From Clostridiales bacterium UBA1446 (GTDB lineage Bacteria; Bacillota; Clostridia; Oscillospirales; Oscillospiraceae): a stretch of DNA of 13,265 nucleotides. Position numbers and translations under genes: made by a program. Below are positions 7,105-13,265 of this stretch, piece by piece. The notes beneath the pieces were generated by a model, which was not told the origin of the DNA, did no database searches, and saw nothing but the letters and a program-made list of their open reading frames with translations. The first letter of the stretch is position 1, and every line of letters starts with the position of its first letter. The stretch lies in contig DCTG01000060.1 of NCBI GenBank assembly GCA_002329245.1, positions 828-14,092 of the forward strand, read 5' to 3'.

Positions 7105-7143
7105 CAGAGCCTACATACAATCTGTTTTATCAAATCGGCTCTG
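7105..7143. repeat. Inverted repeat between the divergent TetR and TRAP promoters
   Basis: CAGAGCC (7105-7111) and GGCTCTG (7137-7143) are 7-bp inverted arms 25 bp apart. An 8-bp palindrome TGTGCACA (7142-7149) overlaps the right arm. It may be a second regulator site upstream of the TRAP promoter, but short repeats like this also occur by chance. Confidence 0.35.
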
Positions 7144-7184
7144 TGCACAATTATTTTTGAAAATATTTGTCTATTATTGCCGTA

Positions 7185-7214
7185 TTGACGAATACCAAAC
7201 AATGGGATTAAACT
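7185..7214 (+). promoter_or_regulatory. Candidate promoter of the TRAP operon
   Basis: TTGACG (7185-7190), an 18-bp spacer and TAAACT (7209-7214), or a 17-bp spacer and TTAAAC, predict a start near 7221 and put the operator at about +11 to +22. A second option, TTGAAC (7219-7224) with TTATCA (7242-7247), would place the operator between the boxes. Confidence 0.5.
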
Positions 7215-7221
7215 TAAATTG

Positions 7222-7245
7222 AACGTTTTTATACCGTGCGGTTAT
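7222..7245. promoter_or_regulatory. Putative operator 2 (copy of the shared bipartite motif) before the TRAP operon
   Basis: The element reads AACGTTTT, TA, then TACCG-TG-CGGT (7232-7242). It matches operator 1 at 6048-6071 in the AACGTTTT block, both half-sites and the spacing, while the 2-bp linkers differ by transitions only. It lies 32 bases before the dctP start codon. Confidence 0.7.
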
Positions 7246-7276
7246 CAATGGCAACAATAATGAGGAGGAACGATTT

Positions 7277-8386
7277 ATGAAAAGGGCACTTTCCGCAATC
7301 ATGGCAACCATTTTCTTGTTTGCGCTTCTTGCATCTTGCAGCAGCCAATCCCCTTCCGGGAGTCCCGGTACCTCCACCGAAACCGCATCCGCTCCAGCCC
7401 CCACGCAGGGTGATACAGCCGCCCCCGCCGACGGCAAAGTCTATACGATGCGCCTCGGCGCAATTTCAACAGCTCCTACTCCGGAAGCAGTTTTTATCGA
7501 AGAGCTTGAAGCATACATCGAAGAAGCCACCAACGGGCGTATTGATGTGGAAGCTTACCCCAGCGGCACGATCGGAACTACCACCCAGATGATCCAGGGT
7601 CTTCAGGATGGCAGCGTGCAGGGTGTATGCGTACCCATCAATTACTACGAATCTTATGTTCCCGAGTTGGGAATCCTCGGTCTTCCCATGTTCTTCAAGG
7701 ACGCGGAGCAGGCATACAAATTCTGTAGCACCCCGGGTACCGACTTCCACGAAACATTGGATACCCTGTTAGAAGCAAAGGGTTTTGTGGTTGGGACCTG
7801 GGGAATCAGCGCCAGCTCCACGCTCATTTCCACGAAACCGGTTGCGAAATTTGAGGATTTCAACGGACTGAAGGTATGGTGTCTCCCGAACAAGCAAATC
7901 GTCGCGGCAATGACAGCGCTGAACGCGGCCCCCGTCAACTTTGATACCGGCGATTTGGCTGTCGGAATCCAGCAAAAAACCGTAGACGCCGCGTACACCG
8001 GAGCTCAGCTTCTCGCCCCGCTGAAACTGCAGGAGACGGCTAAGAATCTTTTCATCCTCTCAACTCCGATGAACTTTAACGTACAGGCGCTGATGTGCAG
8101 CAAAATCTTCATCGATTCTCTGCCGGCAGACCTTGCGGAGCTGCTCATCCAGACAATCGAAAAGGGCGGCAAAGAAATTCATTATCCGATGGCAGTCGCT
8201 ACCATCGAAAAATCGCTCAAGGCTCTCATGGAGGCCGAGGGCATGACTGTCGTATATTCCGATGATGAGTTTACCGCGAAGGCCAAGGAAGCGTTTAAGC
8301 CTCTTGCGGATGAGTTCCTCAGTAAAGTCCCCACTGCAAAGCCGATTTATGATATGGCGGCGCAGATGATCGCGGAAGATAAATAA
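7277..8386 (+). CDS. dctP: TRAP transporter solute-binding lipoprotein (DctP family)
   Basis: The 369-aa protein captures the substrate outside the membrane and hands it to the DctQM permease. A lipoprotein signal (MKRALSAIMATIFLFALLASC) has the lipobox LASC with Cys21 as lipid anchor. A Ser/Thr/Pro/Ala-rich linker (22-52) follows, then the two-lobed DctP domain. Family features include YPSGTIGTTTQMIQGLQDGSVQG (94-116) and a degenerate IQQKTVDAAYTG (231-242). The usual GLK-x-R segment reads GLKVWCLP (197-204), so Trp201 stands where family members usually have the carboxylate-binding Arg. The ligand may therefore not be a typical organic acid. GAGGAGG lies 8 nt before the ATG. Operator 2 sits in the leader and suggests control by the TetR protein. 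A stem-loop separates it from dctQ. Family sure, ligand unknown. Confidence 0.94.
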   Translation: MKRALSAIMATIFLFALLASCSSQSPSGSPGTSTETASAPAPTQGDTAAPADGKVYTMRLGAISTAPTPEAVFIEELEAYIEEATNGRIDVEAYPSGTIGTTTQMIQGLQDGSVQGVCVPINYYESYVPELGILGLPMFFKDAEQAYKFCSTPGTDFHETLDTLLEAKGFVVGTWGISASSTLISTKPVAKFEDFNGLKVWCLPNKQIVAAMTALNAAPVNFDTGDLAVGIQQKTVDAAYTGAQLLAPLKLQETAKNLFILSTPMNFNVQALMCSKIFIDSLPADLAELLIQTIEKGGKEIHYPMAVATIEKSLKALMEAEGMTVVYSDDEFTAKAKEAFKPLADEFLSKVPTAKPIYDMAAQMIAEDK

Positions 8387-8432
8387 TCCGCGAATTGGCA
8401 CGGAAATCTTTATGTAGAAACTGACCATAGCA

Positions 8433-8460
8433 GGCGGAGACGCGTTTTCACGTCTCCGCC
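8433..8460 (+). other. Intercistronic stem-loop between dctP and dctQ
   Basis: GGCGGAGACG (8433-8442) and CGTCTCCGCC (8451-8460) form a perfect 10-bp stem with an 8-nt loop. No T run follows, so it is more likely an mRNA-stabilising or partial-attenuation hairpin that leaves more binding protein than permease, as in many binding-protein operons. Confidence 0.7.
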
Positions 8461-8495
8461 CGCTTGGTACGATGTATGCGGCAAAGGAGAAGTCC

Positions 8496-8975
8496 ATGTT
8501 TGTCACTTTATTTCGGAAAATGTTTAATAGTCTTCATGTGATATCAGCAGCGATTTTTCTATTCGCTACTGCGCTCACCGCAATCAACGCGATCACACGC
8601 TATTGTTTTCATTACGTAATTTTCGGCAGCGAAGAACTCTGTACCTATTCCGTCCTCATCATGTCTTTTCTGATGTTTCCGATCATGGAAGCGGAAGACA
8701 AGCATTTATCCGTCGATATTTTCAGCACAAACGTCAAGAACCAGACTTTCAAGGAAATCGTTTTCGTTATCCGCGGGTTCATTACCATGGGGCTGTTCGC
8801 AATTTTAATATATTATGGCTATAAAGTAACTGCAACGGCGGCAAAATATGCATCCGCGAGCCCGACGCTTCAAATGCCCAAAGATATCGTTTTCGGAATT
8901 ACAACCGCCTCTTTTGTTTTCGCTATCCTCGGCTGGATCTGCATTATTTTTTTCAACAAAAGGAGGGCGTTGTAA
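8496..8975 (+). CDS. dctQ: TRAP transporter small permease subunit (DctQ family)
   Basis: The 159-aa membrane protein is the small subunit of the TRAP permease and pairs with DctM. It has four hydrophobic segments at about 14-34, 46-64, 88-108 and 130-153, and the family pattern RYCFHYVIFGSEELCTYSVL (35-54) with paired Glu46-Glu47. I chose the ATG at 8496 because AAAGGAG lies 6 nt upstream; an in-frame ATG at 8472 has none. The gene ends with TAA directly before the TTG start of dctM, so the two are probably translationally coupled. Confidence 0.92.
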   Translation: MFVTLFRKMFNSLHVISAAIFLFATALTAINAITRYCFHYVIFGSEELCTYSVLIMSFLMFPIMEAEDKHLSVDIFSTNVKNQTFKEIVFVIRGFITMGLFAILIYYGYKVTATAAKYASASPTLQMPKDIVFGITTASFVFAILGWICIIFFNKRRAL

Positions 8976-10247
8976 TTGTTTCTGCACGTTGTTCTTCCGA
9001 TGCTCCTGATATTAGGGGTGCTTCTTGCATTCAGCTTTCCGATTTATATATCCTTGCTTGCCGCGACCATCTATCTGCAGGTATTTGTCAATCAAATGCC
9101 TCTTCAAAACCTGTTCACCGGGCTTTTTGAAGCCCTGACAAAAAACAGCCTTCTTGCCGTTCCGTTTTTTATCGTTGCGGGCAACCTGCTTTCAACGAGC
9201 TCGTTGGGGGAACGCCTTGTAAATTTGTTTGCTGTATTTCTGAAGCGGGTTCCCGGCGGACTTGCGCTTTCTTGCATCGGCGCCAACGCGGTTTTCGGCG
9301 CCATCTCCGGTTCCGCTCCCGCAGCCACTGCAACATTCGGTAAAATATTATGGAAGCCGCTCAAGGAAACCTATAGCGAAGGAGAAGCAGCCGGTCTGAT
9401 TACTTCTTCCGGCAGTCTCAGCTCAATCATTCCGCCGGCTCTTCCCCTGATTATGTATGGCATTGTCACGGAGACCTCTCTGGCAAAGCTGTTTATGGCA
9501 GGCTTTTTGCCCGGCGTACTCTGCGTTGTTATTTTGGGCATTTACTTAGCTGTCCGCCACAGAAAAGACGTCGCAAACGTCACCCATGTTCGCGGCGAGA
9601 GAACTGCCGCGCTCAAGCGGGGCATTCCCGCGCTGCTTCTTCCCGTTATCATCTTAGGCGGTATTTACGGCGGATTTTGTTCTCCCACAGAGGCCGGCGC
9701 CATTGCCACACTATACGCAGCCATCGTCTCCTTGTTTGTGATCCGGGATATTAACCTGCGTCAGTTTGGAAAGGTGTTTATTGATTCCGCTAAAACCGTC
9801 GGCCAGCTTTTTATCCTGATTGCGGTCAGCAATGTGTTCTCCCAGGCATTAACCGTCACAAAGGCTCCCTTGGCCCTGAAGGATGCAATGTCGGGATTGA
9901 GTCCCTTTGCATTCCTGCTTCTAATCAACCTGATCCTTCTTATTATGGGCTGTTTCTTCGACCCCGGCGCAGCCAACCTGATTATTGCGCCTTTGCTGGT
10001 GCCGGTGGCCCTTTTGCTTGGAATTGATGTGATTCATTTAGGTGTTATTTTCGCGGTTAACCTTTCCATCGGCATGTTTACGCCTCCCTTCGGATTAAGC
10101 TTATTCGTCTCTCAAAGCATATTGGAGCGGCCGATGGGCCTTATTGCGCGGGGGTGCGTGCCCTTCCTGATTTGTTATCTGATTGCCTTGGTATTTATCA
10201 CATACATTCCGCAAATCAGCCTGATTCTGCCGGCTATCCTCAGTTAA
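8976..10247 (+). CDS. dctM: TRAP transporter large permease subunit (DctM family)
   Basis: The 423-aa protein is the large, ion-coupled permease subunit of the TRAP transporter (usually Na+ driven) in the cytoplasmic membrane. It has about 11-12 hydrophobic segments and the family landmarks GANAVFGAISGSAPAATATFG (about residues 102-122), GSLSSIIPPALPLIMYG, and a C-terminal repeat of the fold (NLSIGMFTPPFGLSLFV). Translation starts at TTG 8976, immediately after the dctQ stop codon, with AGGAGGG 8 nt upstream inside dctQ. The length is normal and the frame intact. A strong terminator follows at 10301-10341. With dctP and dctQ it forms a complete uptake system under one likely promoter. Confidence 0.95.
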   Translation: MFLHVVLPMLLILGVLLAFSFPIYISLLAATIYLQVFVNQMPLQNLFTGLFEALTKNSLLAVPFFIVAGNLLSTSSLGERLVNLFAVFLKRVPGGLALSCIGANAVFGAISGSAPAATATFGKILWKPLKETYSEGEAAGLITSSGSLSSIIPPALPLIMYGIVTETSLAKLFMAGFLPGVLCVVILGIYLAVRHRKDVANVTHVRGERTAALKRGIPALLLPVIILGGIYGGFCSPTEAGAIATLYAAIVSLFVIRDINLRQFGKVFIDSAKTVGQLFILIAVSNVFSQALTVTKAPLALKDAMSGLSPFAFLLLINLILLIMGCFFDPGAANLIIAPLLVPVALLLGIDVIHLGVIFAVNLSIGMFTPPFGLSLFVSQSILERPMGLIARGCVPFLICYLIALVFITYIPQISLILPAILS

Positions 10248-10300
10248 TTGGCGAATCCGCTTCATCGGCTTGCTCCTCAATCCTTATTTGCTGACACGAA

Positions 10301-10341
10301 AAAGAAGAAGTTCGGAATTCTTTAATCCGAACTTCTTCTTT
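10301..10341 (+). terminator. Terminator of the TRAP operon
   Basis: AAAGAAGAAGTTCGGA (10301-10316) and TCCGAACTTCTTCTTT (10326-10341) form a perfect 16-bp stem with a 9-nt loop, ending in TTT. It lies 54 bases after the dctM stop. Confidence 0.85.
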
Positions 10342-10344
10342 CGC

Positions 10345-10379
10345 AAAAGCCCTGTAACCGTTGCGGTTACAGGGCTTTT
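10345..10379 (-). terminator. Terminator of the tRNA-Thr gene
   Basis: AAAAGCCCTGTAACCG (10345-10360) and its complement (10364-10379) form a 16-bp stem with a 3-nt TTG loop and T-rich ends on both strands. It lies 3 bases past the tRNA 3' end (minus strand) and can also back up the TRAP terminator on the plus strand. Confidence 0.88.
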
Positions 10380-10382
10380 CTT

Positions 10383-10458
10383 TGGAGCTGGCAAGGTGAC
10401 TCGAACACCCGACCTGCTGATTACGAATCAGCTGCTCTACCGGCTGAGCTATGCCAGC
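10383..10458 (-). tRNA. tRNA-Thr, anticodon CGU
   Basis: The 76-nt gene folds into a full cloverleaf. The acceptor stem is GCTGGCA/TGCCAGC with T discriminator and an encoded CCA (10383-10385). The D stem is GCTC/GAGC. The anticodon stem is GCTGA/TCAGC with loop TTCGTAA, which gives anticodon CGT that reads ACG. The T arm is GGGTG-TTCGAGT-CACCT. It is a single gene with its own promoter and terminator. Confidence 0.97.
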
Positions 10459-10501
10459 ATGTTTTACGGCCAAGGGCAAATTATTTTTCATCCGGTGAAA
10501 A

Positions 10502-10530
10502 ACTATATCATACTTCCGTTCCGCAGTCAA
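10502..10530 (-). promoter_or_regulatory. Promoter of the tRNA-Thr gene
   Basis: On the minus strand TTGACT (10525-10530), a 17-bp spacer and TATAGT (10502-10507) predict a start near 10495, about 37 bases before the mature tRNA 5' end. Confidence 0.8.
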
Positions 10531-10586
10531 TACAGAAACGCATCCACCCCCTCACTTTTCGCGCGAAATCGGTCCGCCGAATTCCG

Positions 10587-10615
10587 TTGACAGGAATTCC
10601 GATTGAAGTTACAAT
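10587..10615 (+). promoter_or_regulatory. Promoter of the SDR gene
   Basis: TTGACA (10587-10592), a 17-bp spacer and TACAAT (10610-10615) make a near-perfect sigma-A promoter about 100 bases before the SDR start. Two direct GAATTCCG repeats flank the -35 box and could be regulator contacts. Confidence 0.8.
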
Positions 10616-10717
10616 GAAGAAAATACCAAGCTAGACCCGGCGCTTCTGCAAGGGAATACATAGTTTTCTTCTGCGGGAATCCCGAATACTTCGATTAAAA
10701 TAAGGAGGAGTTAGTAT

Positions 10718-11548
10718 ATGAACGGTAAGCTAACCGGGAAAGTCGCGCTCATCACAGGCGGCGGAACAGGCCTCGGCGCCGCATTTACCAAGCGTTTTGT
10801 AGAAGAAGGCGCAAAAGTGGTCATCACCGGCCGCCGCAAATCCCTGCTCGACAAGGTTGCCGCCGGTCTGCCCTCCGGCTCCGTGCTTGTCTTCCCCGGA
10901 GACGTTTCAAAATTGGAAGACACGCAGGCAATGGTGGACGCGGCCATAAAATTCGGCGGTAAAATCGATATCTTAGTCAACAACGCGGGCATCGACCCCG
11001 CCGGCGCGATTACCGACCTTCCCGTCGAACAGTGGAAGCAGGTCATCGACATCAATCTGACGGGCGCCTTTCTCATGATGAAAGCCGCGATCCCCCATAT
11101 GATAACAAACGGAGGAGGCTCCATCATCAATATCGCTTCTTTAGCCGCGCTGCGCTGCATTCCGGCCATGCCGGCTTACATCGCCGCCAAGGCGGGGCTG
11201 ATCGGCCTGTCGCAATCCGCCGCGCTGGATTACGGCAAATATAACATCCGCTGCAACGTCATCTGCCCCGGCGCGGTTCGGACCGAAATGTTGGAAAACT
11301 CCATGGCCGGGCTGGCTGAAACGCTGAATACCGATATCACCGGCGCGCTGAATACGCTGACGAAATTCTGCCCGCTTCCGCGCGCCGCTTCTCCCGACGA
11401 GATTTCCGGAGCGGCTCTCTTCTTAGCAAGCGACGATTCCTCCTTTATGACCGGCGCGGTTATGGCATTGGACGGCGGAGCCTGCGTCGTTGACCCGAAC
11501 GGAGCCGCAGTCTCCAGCGTCGGGAAGAAGTGGGGCAGCGGCGAATAA
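10718..11548 (+). CDS. Short-chain dehydrogenase/reductase, classical SDR type
   Basis: The 276-aa protein is a cytosolic NAD(P)-dependent oxidoreductase that interconverts an alcohol and a ketone. Visible landmarks are the Rossmann glycine motif TGGGTGLG (13-20), GDV with Asp62, NNAG (88-91), and the catalytic tetrad Asn113, Ser141 (NIAS), Tyr154 and Lys158 (YIAAK). PGAVRTEM (184-191) follows the active site, and MALDGGAC (249-256) closes the core. The Arg39-Arg40 pair after the second strand, with no acidic residue there, suggests NADP(H) preference. AAGGAGG lies before the ATG at 10718. The gene has its own promoter and terminator, so it is probably monocistronic. The C-terminal tail after residue 257 is slightly longer than the minimal SDR. 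Many such proteins are annotated as glucose or 3-oxoacyl reductases; the substrate cannot be told here. Confidence 0.93.
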   Translation: MNGKLTGKVALITGGGTGLGAAFTKRFVEEGAKVVITGRRKSLLDKVAAGLPSGSVLVFPGDVSKLEDTQAMVDAAIKFGGKIDILVNNAGIDPAGAITDLPVEQWKQVIDINLTGAFLMMKAAIPHMITNGGGSIINIASLAALRCIPAMPAYIAAKAGLIGLSQSAALDYGKYNIRCNVICPGAVRTEMLENSMAGLAETLNTDITGALNTLTKFCPLPRAASPDEISGAALFLASDDSSFMTGAVMALDGGACVVDPNGAAVSSVGKKWGSGE

Positions 11549-11568
11549 TAAAGCATCCATACCAACGC

Positions 11569-11604
11569 AAACGGCGGCCGGATTTCCGGCCGCCGTTTTC
11601 TTTT
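11569..11604 (+). terminator. Terminator of the SDR gene
   Basis: AAACGGCGGCCGG (11569-11581) and CCGGCCGCCGTTT (11586-11598) form a perfect 13-bp stem with a 4-nt loop followed by TCTTTT. It begins 21 bases after the SDR stop. Confidence 0.92.
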
Positions 11605-11698
11605 GCAAACCTTAGGACGGTTTGTGGTTTCGTTTCGGAGAGCGCGATATCCTTGCGGGCCAGTTTTGATACGGGCGAGAGCTTTCAGCCGTGTTCTC

Positions 11699-12889
11699 TC
11701 AGCAACCGTCCTCTGAGGACCGCCCCAGCAATATTCCGCTTTCCTTTACCCGCCGGACCGCTTCCCGCAAGGCATCCTCCTCCTGGACCAGCGCCATTCG
11801 AACATATCCTTCTCCGGAAGGTCCGAAAGCGCTTCCCGGTGTCACCATAAGGCCGGCTTTTTCAAGCAGGTCCATGGCAAAGCGTTCGGAGCTTTTATAG
11901 TTCGGCGGAATGGGAGCCCATACGAACATGGTGGCCTCCGGTTTTTCCATCTCCCATCCGATGGCTTTGAATCCCTCGCACAGCACGTTCCTGCGCGCCT
12001 CATACGCTTGCCTTACCGTTTGAACGCAGCCCTGATCCCCCGTCATGGCGGCAATCGCGGCCTTCTGCAGCGGCAGGAACATCCCATAGGCGCAAATGGA
12101 TTTGATTTTTTTCAGACCGGAAATGACGTTCGCGTTTCCCACGCAAAACCCGATTCTCGCTCCGGCGAGTCCATAGGTTTTTGACAAGGAATTGAATTCC
12201 ACCCCGACGTCCTTGGCGCCCGGGAAGGAAAGAAAACTGCCGCATCGTTTGGAGTCGAATACCAACTCGCTGTAAGCATTGTCATGAAGAACAATGATAT
12301 CATGCCGTTTGGCAAAGGCGATCAAATCGACATAAAACCGATCCGGCGCAACTGCGGTCGTAGGATTGTTGGGATAGGAGACAATTATCATTTTGGCCTT
12401 ATTGGCCACCTCTTCCGGAATGTCCTGCAGCTGCACAAGATAGCCGTTTTCTTTTTTCTGCGGCATAAAGTAAAGCTCGGCTCCGGCCAGCCGGGGGCCG
12501 TCCGAAAACACGGGATAGCACGGGTCCGGAACCAGTACCAGGTCCCCTTCGTCGACAATCGTCATCGCAAGATAAGAAAACCCTTCCTGCGTCCCGAGCA
12601 GCGAGCATATTTCGGTATCCCGGTCAAGCGTGACTCCATACCGCTTCTGGTACCAGGTGCTTACCGCGTCCAACAGGGCGCTTTGATCGTTGATGGCATA
12701 AATATAATTGCCTTCTTCCGCCGCAGAGGTCAGGAGCGCGTCGACGATATGCTTTGCGGGCGGTATGTTCGGCGAACCGACGCTCAGATCGATAATCGTT
12801 TCTCCCTGTTTCGTCTTCTGATTCTTGATTTCCAATAACTTGGAGAAAATCCCCGCTTCAAACCGATGCATTCTCTTCGAGAACTGCAA
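11699..12889 (-). CDS. Class I/II PLP-dependent aminotransferase (LL-diaminopimelate/aspartate aminotransferase-like)
   Basis: The 396-aa fold-type I aminotransferase moves an amino group from an amino acid to a 2-oxo acid with pyridoxal phosphate in the cytosol. Key residues visible are Asn175 (SYPNNPTT), Asp203 and Tyr206 (LHDNAYSELVF), the PLP lysine Lys237 in NSLSKTYGLAGARIGF, Arg245, and the substrate-carboxylate Arg364 (GYVRMAL). The protein resembles the DapL-like group of Firmicutes aminotransferases, but true substrate assignment is not possible from sequence. I chose TTG at 12889: family members commonly begin M-x-FS-x-RM, an in-frame stop lies 9 nt upstream, and the alternative ATG at 12871 has no spaced ribosome site. 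GGAGAG is 13 nt before the TTG, which is long. A 90-nt leader with two stem-loops and an extended -10 promoter precede it. Confidence 0.9.
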   Translation of the reverse strand: MQFSKRMHRFEAGIFSKLLEIKNQKTKQGETIIDLSVGSPNIPPAKHIVDALLTSAAEEGNYIYAINDQSALLDAVSTWYQKRYGVTLDRDTEICSLLGTQEGFSYLAMTIVDEGDLVLVPDPCYPVFSDGPRLAGAELYFMPQKKENGYLVQLQDIPEEVANKAKMIIVSYPNNPTTAVAPDRFYVDLIAFAKRHDIIVLHDNAYSELVFDSKRCGSFLSFPGAKDVGVEFNSLSKTYGLAGARIGFCVGNANVISGLKKIKSICAYGMFLPLQKAAIAAMTGDQGCVQTVRQAYEARRNVLCEGFKAIGWEMEKPEATMFVWAPIPPNYKSSERFAMDLLEKAGLMVTPGSAFGPSGEGYVRMALVQEEDALREAVRRVKESGILLGRSSEDGC

Positions 12890-12922
12890 TGAAAATCACT
12901 CACTCTCCGTGCAATGGTAACC

Positions 12923-12974
12923 TATCCGCGCTGCGGATACTGCCGTGCGGCGCGTCTCCGCGCCGCGGCTTTTT
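12923..12974. other. Two stem-loops in the aminotransferase leader
   Basis: TATCCGC/GCGGATA (12923-12929 and 12933-12939) and GCGGCGCG/CGCGCCGC (12947-12954 and 12959-12966) form stems. On the minus-strand RNA the second closes a GAGA tetraloop of GNRA type. On the plus strand the second stem is followed by TTTTT (12970-12974), so it could stop antisense transcription. Role unknown. Confidence 0.6.
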
Positions 12975-12986
12975 GATATCCCGGAT

Positions 12987-12995
12987 ATTATAGCA
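12987..12995 (-). promoter_or_regulatory. Extended -10 promoter of the aminotransferase gene
   Basis: On the minus strand TGCTATAAT (TG-N-TATAAT) is an extended -10 element; only a weak -35 (TAGACT, 18-bp spacer) is present. The predicted start is near 12980, giving a leader of about 90 nt. The inverted repeat ATATCC-C-GGATAT (12976-12988) overlaps the -10 box and start. Confidence 0.65.
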
Positions 12996-13034
12996 TAAAT
13001 AAACATCAGAAGTCTAGAAATTCATAGTTTTTTC

Positions 13035-13265
13035 TCATCTGCACAAAACCCTTTGCGTGACAATGTCCGAAAAAATCTCCATACCATCTGTTTTTGCAAC
13101 ATGTATGACTTCGGAAAAGGGAGCGCTTTGCGGCAGAAAATCTCTTATAACGTTCTCTTTCGACAACACTCGTACCGGTCGAAACACTGCATTTTCCCGC
13201 CCGATCAGTATCGCCACGTAGAAAATGCCCGTTTCCACAAGGTCCTGGAAGAAGTGGCTGCCGTA
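13035..13265 (-). CDS. C-terminal fragment of a probable PEP/pyruvate-binding-domain protein (5' end outside window)
   Basis: The last 76 codons are visible and the frame is open to the right edge. The segment begins YGSHFFQDLVETGIFYVAILIG. The G-S-H-F-F-Q-D-L-V-E stretch is one I associate with the C-terminal part of proteins carrying a pyruvate, phosphate dikinase N-terminal (PEP/pyruvate-binding) domain; this rests on one short motif. The rest (residues about 23-76) is unremarkable and ends with TGA at 13035-13037. No clear terminator follows, so transcripts may run into the aminotransferase leader. An internal GTG at 13238 could start a shorter frame, but the continuing upstream codons and the motif argue for a truncated longer gene. 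Confidence 0.65.
   Translation of the reverse strand, partial: YGSHFFQDLVETGIFYVAILIGRENAVFRPVRVLSKENVIRDFLPQSAPFSEVIHVAKTDGMEIFSDIVTQRVLCR

Noticed and set aside
11614..11712. 9-bp inverted repeat AGGACGGTT / AACCGTCCT as a terminator or mobile-element end
   Set aside because: The arms are about 80 bp apart, one lies in coding sequence, there is no T run and no transposase or target duplication.
12284..12838. Plus-strand frame of 184 codons opposite the aminotransferase
   Set aside because: It is an antisense shadow; the minus strand carries all aminotransferase active-site motifs in one intact frame.
1..13265. CRISPR array, insertion sequence, prophage or defence system
   Set aside because: No regular repeats with spacers, no transposase, integrase, nuclease or toxin-antitoxin genes are visible. 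The tRNA gene shows no nearby integrase or duplicated 3' end.

Overview
The window looks like the chromosome of a low- to mid-GC Firmicute, probably of the class Clostridia. The evidence is strong AGGAGG-type ribosome binding sites, several TTG starts, sigma-A type promoters with TTGACA/TATAAT boxes, many intrinsic terminators, a lipoprotein-anchored TRAP binding protein and a tRNA gene with its CCA encoded. No species can be named from the sequence. There is no CRISPR array, insertion sequence, integrase or phage gene; this is ordinary chromosomal accessory and metabolic DNA.

Layout. (1) 1-684, minus: N-terminal part of a DHA2-type MFS transporter that runs off the left edge. (2) 843-1489, minus: a small operon with a 17-cysteine four-helix-bundle copper-storage-type protein (DUF326/Csp3-like) and a 73-residue coiled-coil protein. 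(3) 1668-4811, plus: a family I acyl-CoA:carboxylate CoA-transferase followed by a second DHA2 MFS transporter, closed by a strong terminator at 4844-4886. (4) 4951-10247: an apparent regulon. It has an amidohydrolase-2 family enzyme (decarboxylase-like E-x-H metal site) on the minus strand, a TetR-family regulator on the minus strand, and a complete TRAP transporter (DctP, DctQ, DctM) on the plus strand. (5) 10301-10458: two back-to-back terminators and a tRNA-Thr(CGU) on the minus strand. (6) 10718-11548, plus: a short-chain dehydrogenase with its own consensus promoter. (7) 11699-12889, minus: a class I/II aminotransferase. (8) 13035-13265, minus: the C-terminal end of what looks like a PEP/pyruvate-binding-domain protein.

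The most interesting part is region 4. The TetR-family regulator carries two complete TetR-type helix-turn-helix domains in tandem (residues about 10-60 and 74-125) before one ligand domain. A matching bipartite DNA element (AACGTTTT, 2 bp, TACCG-N2-CGGT) occurs twice in the window. One copy lies just downstream of the amidohydrolase promoter, the other just downstream of the likely TRAP promoter. The simplest reading is that this regulator senses a small molecule and controls both its uptake (TRAP) and its first conversion (amidohydrolase). The CoA-transferase, SDR and MFS genes nearby would fit a wider acid-catabolism locus, but they lack the shared operator and their link is inference. The TRAP binding protein also lacks the arginine that usually pairs with the substrate carboxylate, so its ligand may be unusual.
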